From NCBI GenBank assembly GCA_003550325.1, contig QKWP01000630.1, forward strand, positions 1 through 64,000: a DNA stretch of 64,000 nucleotides. The letters run 5' to 3'. The stretch's first letter is position 1. The number at the start of each line of letters is the position of its first letter. This document shows positions 11,713 through 26,406 of the stretch, one piece after another. The notes under the pieces were generated by a model. That model was not told the origin of the DNA. It saw only the letters and a list, made by a program, of their open reading frames with translations, and ran no database searches. The position numbers and the translations under genes are program-made. Origin of the DNA: Gigaspora rosea (Eukaryota > Glomeromycota > Glomeromycetes > Diversisporales > Gigasporaceae).

Positions 11713-14700
11713 ATGGATGGTAATGATATCTTGGAATCTTTCGAAGAGCAGTTACTGGATATTACAACTTGGTAAATTGAATCTTTATTGATTTGTTTTG
11801 GACTTAAGTGTAATGAATATCAACTCACTATTTCGATTGATTAAATTTTTATTAAGCGAGGAGAATTTGGATGAAATAGTAGATACAAATGATCAGAATT
11901 TGGATAAAAGAATAGATGCACCAAAAATTGGGCAAATATTCAACAATTGGGACAAATTGGATTGTTATATAACACTTTATGCCAAGTCACAGAATTTTGT
12001 CAGTGTTAAACGTAGTTCAGAATATGATAATAGTGTTTGCTGAAGCTGTCGATATGTGTGAGAACATCAATGTCATAATAATATGAAGAAAAAGACCAGC
12101 ATTGCTGAAAATTAATGACAAACATGAAGTAAACGTTCTGGAAGCCATTAGCAGGTTCGAGCTATTTGTCCTAAAGCAACAGATATATTGAAAATAAATT
12201 CTCTTTACTTAAATCATAATAATCATCCACTAAAAAATGAAACAAACAAGTTTGTAGTAAAATACCGTACATTCTCTGAAGAAATATTAAATGATATTAA
12301 ATTTTGGACTGAAGCTGGTGATCTAAATATGAGAACTCATATCAAATGCTAATGAAACAATATTCTAATGACTTTTTCTTGCCTCAAAACCTTTCGAATA
12401 CTATACAAGTATACAAACAACAAAGTTGAGTGGAATGCGAGTCAGCTGTCTTACTTAATTACCTTTTGGAACATAAAGCTGAAGATACCGGATAGGTTGT
12501 AAATTGGAAAGTTAATCCTGCGAATAACTCTCTTATATCTTTATTTTGGATATCACCTGATCAACATGATTTGTATGTGCGATACCAGGATGTTATTCAG
12601 CACAATAACACTTATTCAACCAATCAGTTTAAAATGTCATTAGGTTTTTTTGTTATAGTGGATAATAATAATCAGTCTCGATTAGTAGAACAAGTTCTCA
12701 TAAATGATGAAACTGCTGAGGGTTATGAATAGGTATTAGAAACTTTAATTACTAATATAGGAGTTATGCCATTAACAATAATAACTAATAACAATCTTGC
12801 CATGAATGCTGCGATCGCTAATATTTTATCTAACACATTTCATATTCATTGCAAATTCCACATTGGGCAGAATTTAATCAAAAACTTAAAAGGAAAACTT
12901 GGAAGTCAATATAACGAATTTTCTCAACATTGGTATCAAATGTGCAACTCTCTTTCTTATTAGCAATTTGATTACCTATCTAATAAACTTTTAACAAAAT
13001 TTCCCAATTCTGCTGCATATCTTAATTGAGCACTTTTTAATAAAAAAAACATTAGGTACTCTGTTATACCTCTAAAGTGTTTACTGCTGGAATGCAGTCA
13101 ACACAACGAGTTGGAGGCCAAATTGCTATCATTAAGAATTCAGTAAATGGCAATACATCTTTAATTAACATTTCAAAACACATTTATGAGCAAATTAGTC
13201 ACGCGTCCACTTTTATTCAATATAAAAACTGGATCCATTCTATCAAGGGTTCTACACTTACCTATGCCAGTTTAGAATTTTCAACTGATATTGACAGATG
13301 GATTTTCACTTATCAAACTCCTACTTCATTATCTATGCAATGGCAGGAGATCGCACAAGTTATATAGTACACATCACGGCTTATTAATGACTTTCAGAAT
13401 TTAGGTTTACAATTGGATTTTATTGAACAAATTAACTCAAATAAACGACCAGACTTAGATAAACAATTTGACTCTAACAAACAATCAAATTTGATTGAAG
13501 CTTTTGATACTTTTGTTGATAGATACACCTTCTATTTTACTTAAAGAACTTATACTACCTACAGAAGTTGAATCTGTTCTTGAAGTTTGGGAGATTACCT
13601 GGTACAGACGCAACGTAAAAAATTATATGGGACGCAGTCAATTAAAACACGGCTTATGGCTTTTTTTCCATTTTGAGAAAATCACATTTTAAATTTAGTA
13701 TAACAAAAACAATGATGATCTATTATTAGTAGAACCTGTTTGATCTACATGAATTAGCCAATCATACGAGCTCTTTTCTATAACTATGCAGCAAGGATTA
13801 ACAAGCTAATTTCTAAAATCTATTTTTAGATTGCTTCTAATTACATACGGCATTTAGAAAAATAGCCATCAACAAAAATTTTATTATGCAAATCAATGCT
13901 TTAAATACTAAATTATATAGTCAAATGCATGCTTTAATTGATAGTATTGTTAACTCATTTTTGCAAAAAATGCTATAAACCGTGTTTTAATTGACCACTC
14001 CCTATATCGTATTGTTCAAAAATAATTCTTATTTATGCACGTGCCTTGGTTTAGTGCAATGTAGGTTTGTTTATAGGCACTTTTTTCAAGTTATATCTAT
14101 ATCTAATTATGCTGCATTTCATATCATGTTGATATCAAAAAGATAGTACATTGACAAAAAGCAAGTTGAGCCCAAATCACAAACACAGGAACATTCTTTC
14201 ATTATTGGATTGGTCAATAATAAAAATCCAGTTTATGAATAATCATTTCCCAATTTATTATTTTGTTTACCAAAAATTTTTTGGTGATATTCACACTAAA
14301 TCAACTATCGCAAAGCATATATAACCATCAGTAGATTGTCAAAAAAAGCCATTCAAACAGGTTTTGATTCTGAATCTAATGCAATACAGGAACTCAAGAT
14401 TTAATGAATGGCTTCATCTCCAAATACATTCAGACCCCCTAAGTGCACATTCTCTAAGTGCACAGTATATGAAAACCCCCTAGCATGCACACATCTGCTT
14501 GGTCCCAACTCATATAACAATTATAAAATTTAATCTCCCTAAGTGCACACTTCCTCTAAGTGCATATTTTGCATTTTTTTCACTATGGTACCAAGGGGTG
14601 TGCACTTAGGGAGGTCTGACTGTATATACAAAAAAAAAGAAAAAGGAAGAACATAAAACAACATGAAGATAAGGACGAAGCTACTTCAGATAGTAGTTCT

Positions 14701-14937
14701 AGTGATGATGATTTTGTATCAGTTGAAGATCCAGTAGTTCATCCTAAAAGAGGTGCTCCAAAAAAGAAAAGAATTAAAGGATCCCACGAATTTGCAAACA
14801 CAAATAAGTCTAAACAAAGCTTAGAAGTGCGAAAAAATAGAAAGCCCACTCAATATCAACAATGTCAAAATACTGGTCACAACAAGGCCAGTTGTGAAGC
14901 ATGGCACAAATGGGAGGGTATTCCATATTTATATTAA
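11713..14937 (+). pseudogene. decayed MULE transposase with zinc-knuckle C-terminus
   Basis: Fragments in several frames add up to a Mutator-like (MULE) transposase. The start is ATG 11713 (MDGNDILESFEEQLLD). A diagnostic stretch at 12557-12960 reads VIQHNNTYSTNQFKMSLG, then VLINDETAEGYE, IITNNNLAMNAAI, then HCKFHIGQNLIKNLKGKL. MULEs usually have catalytic Asp in the DNTYKTN and TDxDxAM motifs; both are Asn here. The C-terminal part at 14664-14937 is acidic/Ser-rich (SDSSSSDDDDFVSVED), then basic, then CQNTGHNKASCEAWH, a CCHC knuckle whose first Cys appears to be Tyr. At least eight stops or frameshifts interrupt it, and a pogo-type MITE (14427-14622) lies in its 3' part. It cannot encode an active enzyme. 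I did not find its TIRs. Confidence 0.8.
14427..14622. mobile_element. pogo/Tc1-type MITE, TA TSD
   Basis: A 196-bp element bounded by TA (14425-14426, 14623-14624). The ends are CATTCAGACCCCCTAAGTGC and GCACTTAGGGAGGTCTGACTG. CTAAGTGCACA repeats occur inside. It resembles the TIRs of 15364-15682. Insertion is within the MULE relic, so it is younger than that element. Confidence 0.75.
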
Positions 14938-15361
14938 ATAGCCTGTTACTTGCATTGATTATAGTGTTATATTAATGGAATTACTGTGTATGAAAGAAAT
15001 GTGTTAATGTATAATTCATACTAAATCAGCATATATGGTTAATGCTTGATATTACATATGGTTAACGAGACTCAAAATCTATCTTTTATACGTATAAGTA
15101 ATATTTCTGTGTTAGGTTGATATTGTTGTTTTATGGTTAGGGTTAGTTTAGGAAATATTGTTTAATTACAACTATACATTTTTACTTAATTTCTGTATTA
15201 CATGTTAATTATACATTGCACATTTGCTGTTTATTCAATTTAATTGCTTAATTCTAATTGATATTGTAAATGAATTGAAAGCCATACTTAGTAGGAAGTT
15301 CGTATCAACTAATTTAAACACATAGATTACTGATTATAAATAGGTAGCAAACAGAACTATA
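14938..15361. other. intergenic, nothing recognised
   Basis: AT-rich DNA after the MULE stop. One GGTTAGGGTTAG near 15135 is too short to call telomeric. Confidence 0.4.
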
Positions 15362-15363
15362 TA

Positions 15364-15682
15364 CAGTCAACCCTCCATAAATGCAACCTCCATAAATGCA
15401 ATACCTCTCTAAATGCACGTTTTTTCTATTCCGTAAAATGTTATTAGTGCTAAATGCACGTTCTCTTGAATAACATTTTATATTACACTAACCTCCCTAA
15501 ATGCACGTGGCCAATCAAATTTTAGTATTTAAGATAGGTTATACAGTTTTGGTAGAAGTTACACAAACTTGATGATCTAGTTTTTAAAAGCTGCAATTTA
15601 ATTGGCTCTCTCTAAATGCAAACCTCCCTAAATGCACGTTGTAGGCTTGTCCCTACGAGTTGCATTTATGGAGGGTTGACTG
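15364..15682. mobile_element. pogo-type MITE, TA TSD
   Basis: A 319-bp element flanked by TA. The TIRs are near-perfect: CAGTCAACCCTCCATAAATG and CATTTATGGAGGGTTGACTG. Subterminal CTAAATGCACG units recur inside in both orientations. Ends of this form and the TA duplication are typical of the Tc1/mariner-pogo group. Confidence 0.85.
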
Positions 15683-15684
15683 TA

Positions 15685-16936
15685 CTTGATAGTATACTAT
15701 ATCAAGATAAGTATCTACTACTATTCTTGATTATGATTGCATATTATATAAATTGCTAACAATAAGAACTGACTTTTATAGTCACACATAAAGCTTTGCA
15801 GGTATAATCAAGAAAAACCAAAAGCTGATTTTATAAGTAATACGCACTTAAAAAGAAATCTAACTTTGTCATAAAGACATTATAAGGCATTAGCATTAGA
15901 AGCTATTGCTATAGGAGTACTGTTCATTCCTGTTATTTTCTAATAGTACATCAAAGATTAAACTAAGCATTTATATCTTTCATATAAGTTTACTATTTTA
16001 TTTAGATGTTTTGTACATACATACATGTTATAGTATATACATGTATACATGTCGTGGTGCTGTGCGGTACCCATGTGATTAGTGACCGAGTATACACATA
16101 TTGATTGAATGTATTGATCGAATGGTTGTCGTTATGTTATTAAAGTAAAAGAATACATGAATGCAATTTTTACAGGGCTATCTGGGTTGGATGCATCAGA
16201 TATAGATTAGCATTTAGCTCTAGTTGTTAGCTAGTTCTATAGCAAAATTATCAACTGGGCATTTTTTATTTAATGAATGGATATGATTTCATTAGTAAAA
16301 TTTTTTATGATCTTGGGGCAAAATCGATTAATTCTGATCCAGCTGACTATAATCCCGATGCACTCTGACATATTCCGACCTGGGTATATGTACCCTAGGA
16401 AATCTGTATATAACTCCTAAAAATATACTATTTTTTTTAACAAAAATATATTATTTTTTATAAGAGTTAATAAATTTGTAACTGCGGTTACTGTAACTGC
16501 ATCCCAATCAACCAATCGAATTCTAAGATCAGATGTAATATTACACATTTGGAAGAGTCAAAACAAACGTTTGTTTTGCCAAAAATTGCTTCTAACTTAA
16601 AATTTCATATAGAAAACTACCTTTCAGGTTCTAACAAATAAAATTTCTTGCTAAATTTTAAAATACTATAGTCTTTTTTAACCCCTAGCTTTATGCTAAT
16701 TCTAATCTTAATTGCATGGGTTTATTCTTATAGAAAAGTTGTTTTAATAGTCATGTTACACCTGATCTTAGTTATGGATTACAGTAACCTACGGTTACAA
16801 ATGATTAATCCTTTTTTATTATTTTTGTAAAATTTATAATTGATCAATATTATGTATTTGTAATAAATTTTTTTTTTTTGCAATGTGCAATGAAAGCAGA
16901 TTTTTTATTAGGGTTTTTAGATATATATTCTTGGTT
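15685..16936. other. intergenic, nothing recognised
   Basis: AT-rich DNA with short ACATGTATACATG palindromes near 16025-16050. No gene. Confidence 0.4.
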
Positions 16937-17821
16937 AATGAGAGTATATATAGACACATGTGCAACTTTTGGTTGCCTATTTGAGTAGTCCGCCGAAAGG
17001 TTCTATACTATACGCCGTTCCTGTAACCTAACTAGGAGACTACCTATTTAAACTCTCTGGTGTCCCCATCCTATATCACCTACCACAATCACACTTACAT
17101 ATAACCTCGTGCTGCTTCAATTGAAGACCACCCAAATTGATATTTGCTATACTACTTGCAACCTAATTCTATAGGCAGTATAGTAGCATTTCAACTACTA
17201 TATTACTCTAGGGAGGGTGTAGTACATACCCTCTTAATTTTTCTATGTCCCATGCATTTCTAGATTAGGCTTTGAATATCTTCGCAGTACTACTACTAGC
17301 AGTCAGGGCGAACTATTAAACCACACAGTATCCGTGCCCTTTCTGATTCTGATACCTACATAAACCAGTTCTATAACCAATCCCTCCCAAACTACCAAAC
17401 CAGTTAGCCCAGATAGGTCGTTGTACCTCGACTTTAGCTGCCTTTTTTGGTTTACTTCCTTGGTTCCTAATTCTGCAGCATAGGATCTTTCTTTCAGTAG
17501 ATCTCTAGCAGCCATATTGGTGTTCCCCAGGTTCTTCGGTCTCAAATTCCAGTATTTGAAGTATTGTCAAAGATCTTTACTAACTTCTTACTTGGGTCTT
17601 GCCAAACGGGTTTCAATTATTCTGGTTCCTTGGATTTGGATCACCCAAGAGTTCCCATTTCAAGATAGTAGTACCAAGGCTACAGGTGATATACCAAACC
17701 GATCATCAAATAAATGTTATCGATACATAGGCCTATTTTTCTAAACCGTCTCCAGTGGAATTTGAACTCTAGACCTGTCATTTGGAGTGACAACTTTGCA
17801 ACTTCTCTATGTCGCCACACC
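16937..17821 (-). mobile_element. tRNA-headed SINE, second copy (3'-truncated)
   Basis: In reverse complement it starts GGTGTGGCGACATAGAGAAG, has a Pol III B-box-like AGTTCAAATTCC about 65 nt in, and then follows the body of the 57312-58340 element (CTGTAGCCTTGGTAC, TTCGGCGGACTAC, GCAACCAAAAGTTG). Similarity stops near 16937, about 90 nt short of the other copy's tail. It is clearly GC-richer than the flanks. Open frames inside it (17303-17744) are incidental. Confidence 0.75.
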
Positions 17822-18721
17822 CTTTTTGTAATAAATTATATTATTAAAATATATGAAGATTCAAATATATTTTTTAATATATGAAAATTTAGGTAGCATT
17901 TAATATTTAAACAAGCATATAGTAATTTAATTGTTTAAAAAATTCTTTAAAGATTGCTATGGTGCAAAAAGCCTATACTCAACATGTTTCAATTTTTAAA
18001 TCACTATAATTTTTTGTGCAAGAGGTTTTTTAAAAAACTGACCAGTAACTTTGTAGAGCAATATTAGTTCTATAAGTTTGCCAAATATTTTTTTGAAAAA
18101 CCTTCTCTATAAAAAGTTGATGCATTTTAAAGATTACTATTGTTTTATATATAATTACTATGTGTTTCAATTTTAACAAACTTTAAAGTGCTATAACTTT
18201 TTATAAAGGCAACATTTTAAAAATCTGACCAGTAACTTTGTTTATTATAATAAGCTCTACAAATTTGCCAAATATCTTTTAAAAATATTGTCTCTACAAG
18301 AAGTTGATGCATTTTAGAGTTATACTATTTTATTGTCTAGTATAGGCTTCTTGCACCATAGCAGGGTTGCAGATTTGCATTAATTTTTAATAATTGTTTT
18401 TTTAGAGAGCTGTACTAAAAAACTTTCTAGTTTTTTATTAATTACAGTTTTAAAAAATTTGCACTATTTATTTACTCGATACTAGATATTATAATTTAGT
18501 TTTTAGCAAATTACTATAAAATTTATATATAATAATCCAACTTTTAGCAAATTTACTTGATTTAGAGGTAGCAAAAACATCTAAATTCATGCAGATTAGT
18601 TATAACCAATAAAGAGATATCTGGGGTTCTTAAAGAGCTACTAAAAAATTAATCAAGTGAGATTTTTTATATAAATTTTTTATGCTCATTTAGATTTAGT
18701 AAGGTAGATAAGTGTATTATT
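17822..18721. repeat. AT-rich DNA with imperfect internal duplication
   Basis: A block around 17950-18120 (GGTGCAAAAAGCCTATACTC ... AAACTGACCAGTAACTTTG ... GTTGATGCATTTTA) is imperfectly duplicated at about 18125-18315, and the end (TATAGGCTTCTTGCACCATA at 18340) inverts the start. It is probably an old foldback element of about 400 bp. Confidence 0.5.
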
Positions 18722-19641
18722 GCGCACTACCAATTATGGCGCACTACCAATATCTAGCAATCTACTGATCAAAATCATGTGATTGTAGACCAATCGATTC
18801 ATTTCAGTGAGATAAATCAATTGGTACCAAAATTATAGAATTCTGATCAGTATATTACAGGATATTACAATTAAAATAATATTTAAAGTTGTTATAGGTA
18901 TTATGGCAATAAAAATATTGTAGTCACAGCAATATTTTGTGAATCATCAATCAGAATTATGTAATTTTGGCACATTCAATTTAACTCGTTGAGACAAATC
19001 AAATGGTACCAAAATCACGTGATTTTGATCAATACTTCTCAATATATTATAATTTAACCAAATTTGCTACGCAAAGCAAAATTTAAAATTAACATGAAAT
19101 CATAAATAACTTCTGTTAGACCAGTCTGTTTTTTATAATTTTACCACCAAAATGACCGCCTTGAAGAGGCAATTCCAACAAGTCCAGAATCGCTAAAATC
19201 TGATTATGGGATCATAGAATAGTTAAAGTTTATTATTATTTTAATAAAAATAGATTAGTTTAACTTATCTAATTTTTATTAAAAAGCAATACAAAAAACT
19301 TGGCGATCCCATGATCCTGTAATTGGATTTTAGTAATACTGGGCTTGTTGGAATTACCTCTTCAAGGCAGTCATTTTAGTGGTAAAATTATAAAATCGGA
19401 TTGGTCTATCAGAAGTTATTCATAATTTCATGTTAATTTTAAAATTTATCTTGCATAGCTTATTTTGGTTAAATTATGATATATCAAGAAGTATTAGTCA
19501 AAATCACATGATTTTGGTACTATTCGATTTGTCTCAATAAAACAAATCGAATGGTAACAAAAACGTTCAATTCTGATCAATAGATTTCAATAGATTATGA
19601 AAAATAGTATGTACGCCATAATTGGTATATGCATTGTAATT
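18722..19641. mobile_element. composite foldback element
   Basis: The outer arms CCAATTATGGCGCACTAC (18730) and the reverse complement of GTACGCCATAATTGG (19612-19626) pair. Inside are further nested pairs: GATCAATNNNTT...CAATATATTATAATT arms and, at about 19113-19420, a hairpin with ACCACCAAAATGACCGCCTT opposed to AAGGCAGTCATTTTAGTGGT. Most of its length could fold. GGTACCAAAATCA / GTCTCA-type words of the shared module occur at 18800-18830, 18985-19015 and 19515-19550. Confidence 0.65.
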
Positions 19642-22600
19642 TATCTTTTTTAATTTATATATTGTAATTAATGTATCTTATGATCTAGTAAATAGAATTG
19701 AATGATTTTGGTACCATTCGATACATCTTGATGTGACGAATCGAATAGTACCAAAATCATTCGATTCTGATCGATATATCATATATTATTAGCTAAAATA
19801 CTTAACTGCACCAAATATCTATGTCGACCTTAATATTTGTAATTATACTTAAGTAATTTCACACCATCAAAGAAAGTTTCAGCAAATTTTACTTGGAGTT
19901 GAAAAGGCAGAATAGCACAAATTATTTAAATAAGAATAGAAAAATTTAGAATTGTATATGATTAATAATACATATTTAACTAATTGGGTCTGTGGGTGTC
20001 TATATTTTGCAACAAGCAAGTTTTTTATTGTAAACATCTTGTGAAACAGAAAGGAATAGTAGATATACAATTTTTTGATAAAGTTCATCGGCATCATAAA
20101 TATTCTTTACTTAGTACTTTATTAGTACAAATTAGTAATAATAATAATAGCAATAACTATTCTACAATATTCAATTTAGAAATTATTAACAATAATAATG
20201 AGAATACAGAGACTTGTAATAAATTATATGATCACCTCATAAATGTAACAAAAACTACACTTAGTATTCTTGAAGATCAATAAGAAAAAATAATTTATCA
20301 TGGGTAAAAAGTATAAAAAAAAAGAATTTTAAATCTATTGAGTAAATGAATTTTAAGATGGTTTATGTAATTTAGTTCATATGCACCCATCTGATAAACC
20401 AATCAGATCGTAGAATAGGTGTAACATGAAATTGAGAAAAATAGTGATCTTTTAAAAATTTGCCTGTAGCTCATAATTTTGTTATGAAACTACTCTTCGT
20501 GCTCTAACAAAAAAAATTCCTTGCAAAATTTTATTATAAAAACCCTTTTTCTTGCTTACACACTATTCTAATCTCACTCAAACCCTAACTAACAAAAATA
20601 AATAGGTTATTTTGGTTGGTTTAATTTCATATTACAAATCATATAAGGTGCACTACAGCACACATGAACAAAAATATTAAATTCTTTTAAGATTATATTA
20701 TATAAATAGAGAAAAACAATGCCATGAACAGTTAAAGACCATACAAATAATACTTTATTTTTTAATTGATAATTTATAATATATAGTCTCAAGGTAAGAT
20801 AAAAATTACTTAGATTAAAAAAATTTTATATGTAAATGCAAATATCTTAATTAATATTCATTTTAAATATTCAAACAATCAATTCTAGATTCTGGATTTA
20901 CATAAAGATTTTATGATAAATTTGTAATCATATTGAAAGATATAAAAGTTCTAATAGAAGCAAATGAAATTCTTTATATTAAAGAAAAATGCAAATGAAA
21001 TTATTAAATATATGATTTATTAAAAGTTGAAATTTTTTTTTATATTATGAATTTTAATAATAGATAATTTATGCTATCTAATAAAAGCTTAAAAAATGCA
21101 CTGTATTTGCTTGTTAACTTTAAAATTACTTGGTATAATTCTTATAATATTATTATCCAACTTTTGTCTATGTACATATGTTAAAATAGAATTCTGCTAA
21201 ATTTTGGAATCTATTTAAGTTGATTCTAAATACATTTAAATTAAATCAAAATTTTAAAGTCACTCAAATTTATAAAAAATTTTTGATATAAACTTCTAGC
21301 AATATTCAATTTTAGTAAATCATAAAGTTGTTTATACATATATCTAGTTATATTAGTTATTATAAGCCTAGTTGGTTGTCAAAAAACCTTCATTAATGAT
21401 TTTTTAAAAAATTTAAGAAATATTACAATAAATGAAGATTATCAACAAGTATCCAAATTTTTTTGTTTTAATTCTGTGTATTTAAATTAAAATAAAAAAA
21501 TAATTAAATTTAAATAGCAATTGTTAAGAAATATTTATTAAAAGTAAAAAAATTGGCTACAGCTTCTTTTTAAAGATATCTGAATTTAGAATAAAGATTA
21601 TTTAATACTTACCTGATCAAATTTAATCAAATTTTTTTTGTTTTAATTATATAAACTAATAGAATTAAAATAAAAAATTTTTCATAAATCTGACCAGATA
21701 AATACTGAGTAATTTTTATTCAAAATTTAGATGTCTTTTAAAATAGAAGCTGTAGCCAAATTTTTTTTACCTTTTAATAAATATTTCTCAACAACTAGCT
21801 ATTCAAATTCTATTAATTTTTTTTATTTTAATTCTATATATAATAGAATTATAATCAAAAAATTTCATCAAATTTGGATAGTTTGTTGTTGAAGAATCTT
21901 TATTTAAAATTCAAAGAAAAAAACTTTATCTGATTTTGGTATTTCTATATATTAGTATTTTAAAAATTTTAATAGTGATTTTTTGTTAACTACTAAGCTA
22001 AATTCAATTAACTTTTTTTATTTTTAATTCTACAAAATTATAGAATTAAAATAAAAAAATTTGACCAAATTTAATTAAGTAGTTATTGAGAAAATATTGC
22101 TAGAAGTTTTAAAAAACTTTTGAATTTATTAATAGGATTTTTTGTAATACAAATCATGTGGGGTAAATTTTTTAATAGTAATACTGGGTAGTCTAATTTA
22201 ATAATAGATCATGTGACTACAAAAACTCGAGTTCTATTAGGTTCAGTTTTAAACAGGATCGAACTGAGTTTAGCAAGCAGAATAATATCTCTAGTTCATA
22301 TTTATGCTTAACAAAACCTGGGTATAGACATGGGCACAAAAATTTAGACATGGACATGGGCACTGGCACAAAAAATTTGCATAAGATATACTATTTAATC
22401 ACATTAATATTGTAAATATAAAGAATTTTTATTAATTTAAGTTAATTCATGACTATTTAAATATTTATTTTATTTGCATCCGGTTAGTTGAGAGCATAAA
22501 AATTATTTATTTTATTTGCATCCGATTAGTTGGGAGCATAAAAATTATTTGTATTTACATATATTAATACAACGAAATACCCTGGTTAATTATATGCAAC

Positions 22601-22689
22601 ACACATATTTGATTTAAATAACCAATTAGAAGTTGTGATCAACTAAATTACTATATCTCTAGTTTGAATATAAATTTTAAATAACCTGA
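19642..22689. other. long AT-rich stretch, possible degraded ORF at 19984-20283
   Basis: 19700-19780 holds a palindrome of CATTCGATACATC / GATGTGACGAATCGAATG, another copy of the module. An open frame at 19984-20283 (plus strand, 99 codons) ends in Asn-rich sequence; it has no recognisable domain and I would not call it a gene, though the composition is more protein-like than its neighbours. 21400-22140 contains imperfect duplications (ATTAAAATAAAAAAATT...). 22235-22400 contains GGTTCAG and GACATGGGCAC words. 22465-22550 is a 41-bp unit repeated twice (GCATCCGRTTAGTTGRGAGC). Confidence 0.4.
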
Positions 22690-23269
22690 TAGGTCATTTC
22701 ACCGGTCATTATTCATTTGAGTCATGAGGTCATTTCAGGTCATTTACTATCCTTGTAGCACCAAGGATCGTTTTTGCTATTAATCCACCTGGAAGGCATA
22801 ATTGAACCTTAGTGTTAACTGCACTTCGTAGTTATTGTTGCATTGCCTGAAGTTTTCTTTGATCAATGGTTCCCATACAAATATTAAAACTATAATAATT
22901 TTATTTTTGCTCAGATTTTTAACCAATCAGTTAGGACTTCTAACTGATATCAATTATGGTTATGGTATGAGCAGTCATAACCTTTGCCATTTCTAAATAT
23001 AATGCTCTTTTATTTGGTAACAGCGTATATAAAAATTTGGTTTCTTTTTCTGAATTAATTTAATTGTTATATCTGATTACTGTATTGTTGTATAATAATA
23101 TTTATGACATTATTTAAAATGATAGCCTGAATTATGCTTAATATAGGCAAAAATTTGAAATTACACCTCTGTGCATCATTTTATAATATTCTAAAAATCA
23201 TATTACAAACTTGTGTTTATGTTCCTGGTTTTAGCACGACTGCGTCGCACAGCTACCTTATTTTTATTA
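22690..23269. other. AATGACC-word cluster and intergenic DNA
   Basis: 22691-22745 carries GGTCATTT / AATGACC words in both orientations and may be another word-type element. 23223-23256 is the GTGCAAC-type hairpin repeat (here TTTTAGCACGACTGCGTCGC). No gene. Confidence 0.4.
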
Positions 23270-23967
23270 ATTATTTCTAACAAAATGCACTAAGTAAACT
23301 TGTTTAGCACCTAAAAATACATTAAACTAGTAGGGTTGTTTTTATTTTACTTGAAATTTGGAGAAAAGATGCATAATTTTGGATTTTTGATCAAAAAAAA
23401 TAAATTTAAGCACTTTTTTTCTAAGTTCAAGTAAATAAAAACAATCCTGCTGATTTAATGTATTTTTAGATGTTTAACAAGTTTATTTAGTGCGTTTTGT
23501 TAGAATTAATTAATAAAAATTTGGGAATTTTAAAATTTTATAGAATTTTACTAATAAAATTCTAAAAAATCTTATGATTTACAAAATTTTACTAATTATT
23601 TCTAACTTAATGCACTAAGTAAACTTGTTCAGCACCTAAAAATACATTAATTCAGCAAAGATATTTTTATTTTACTTAAAATTGGGAGATAAAATGTTAA
23701 AATTTGACTTTTTGATCAAAAATCCAAAATTGTGCATCAAATCTCTAAATTTCAAAGTAAAATAAAAACAAAATGGCCGTTTTAATACATTTTTAAATGC
23801 TGAACAAGTTTACTTAGTGCATTAATTAATAAAAATTTGCGAATTATAAGATTTATAGAATTTTATTAATAAAATTCTATAAAATCTTATGATTCGTAAA
23901 ATTTTACTAATTAATTCTTATAAATGCACTAAGTAAACTTGTTTAGTGCCAAAAAATACATATAATT
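23270..23967. repeat. tandem foldback repeats (AAGTAAACTTGTT arms)
   Basis: Two adjacent inverted repeats of about 270 bp each. Each arm starts TTCTAACNNAATGCACTAAG, followed by TAAACTTGTTYAGCACCTAA, then AAATACATT, and the opposite arm is its reverse complement. A third copy begins near 23915 and is cut off at about 23965 by the GTCTGAG element. The same core word occurs in elements at 6119, 24344 and 60760. Confidence 0.75.
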
Positions 23968-23971
23968 ATAT

Positions 23972-25644
<1,673 letters not shown>

Positions 25645-25652
25645 GTCTAGTC

Positions 25653-26177
25653 TGATCCCGGACTGGATGCAAACTGGACCAGACCCGGACTGGACTAGGA
25701 GCACTAATTGAAGTAATTGCTCTGGAGTAATTCTACTAATACAAAATAAATTATACTTCAGAGTATTATTGTATATATATTTTTTACTGTATTTTCCCAA
25801 AATGAGGTAGCATATTTTCAGGAAAATATGGTACTATAAACTTCAGAGTATTACATAGTGCTTAGCACATAGTACTTTGGTTTATAATCTGGGTTATACT
25901 CTGGGTTATTCTCCGAGTTACACTTTGGAGTATGCTCTGATTCATAGTTTAGTATGGTGTGGTGTTATGGGATACTCTGCCAGAGTATGCACTACACCTC
26001 CCTGAAGCACTCTGTTAACATCTCTAGTTTTTGCTAAAATGCATAATGTATGACCTCTGTACTAGATGTCCAGGGTTCTTATATCGTGCACATTATTTAA
26101 ATATATTGTTAATAAGTTATATGTGCTTTGTGCACAATTTTATAATTTTTGTGCACAAAATATTTTAATGTGCTGAG
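25653..26177. mobile_element. remainder of GACC element and TACTCTGGAGTA word cluster
   Basis: 25653-25700 completes the interrupted GGACCAGACC element. 25700-26031 is rich in TACTCTGGAGTA / CTCTGGGTTA words in both orientations and ends ACATCTCTA. 26032-26083 is a fragment of the right end of the 9399-9695 family (TTTTTGCTAAAATGCATAAT, GTATGACCTCTGTACTA). Confidence 0.5.
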
Positions 26178-26406
26178 CAGTGTTTAAAATTCAATGTTCT
26201 CAGTATTCTCAAAGAACATTACACAATTTTTGGGAACATAAATTATTAAAATATGTTCCCTATTTGAGAACATTCAATAAATTCTTTTAATATTTAAAAA
26301 ATTTTAATTTTCCTATATAAAGAACATTGAAATTTTACTGAGAACATTAAAAAATTAAAAATGTTCTTTTTGAGAACATAAAACTAAATTTGAATATTAA
26401 ACACTG
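26178..26406. mobile_element. hAT-like MITE, AGAACATT words
   Basis: A 229-bp element. The ends are CAGTGTTTAA and TTAAACACTG. The 8-bp flanks are GTGCTGAG and GTTCTGAG (one mismatch). The interior iterates TGTTCTCA / TGAGAACATT in both orientations. It is the same family as 35837-36093. Confidence 0.85.

Noticed and set aside
17303-17744. Opposed open frames of 75-80 codons
   Set aside because: Both lie in the GC-richer SINE body, and their frames are not kept in the other copy.
19984-20283. 99-codon frame with an Asn-rich end
   Set aside because: Not called as a gene: no domain, the start lies in unremarkable AT-rich DNA, and the opposite strand is open as well. It is mentioned in the region entry.
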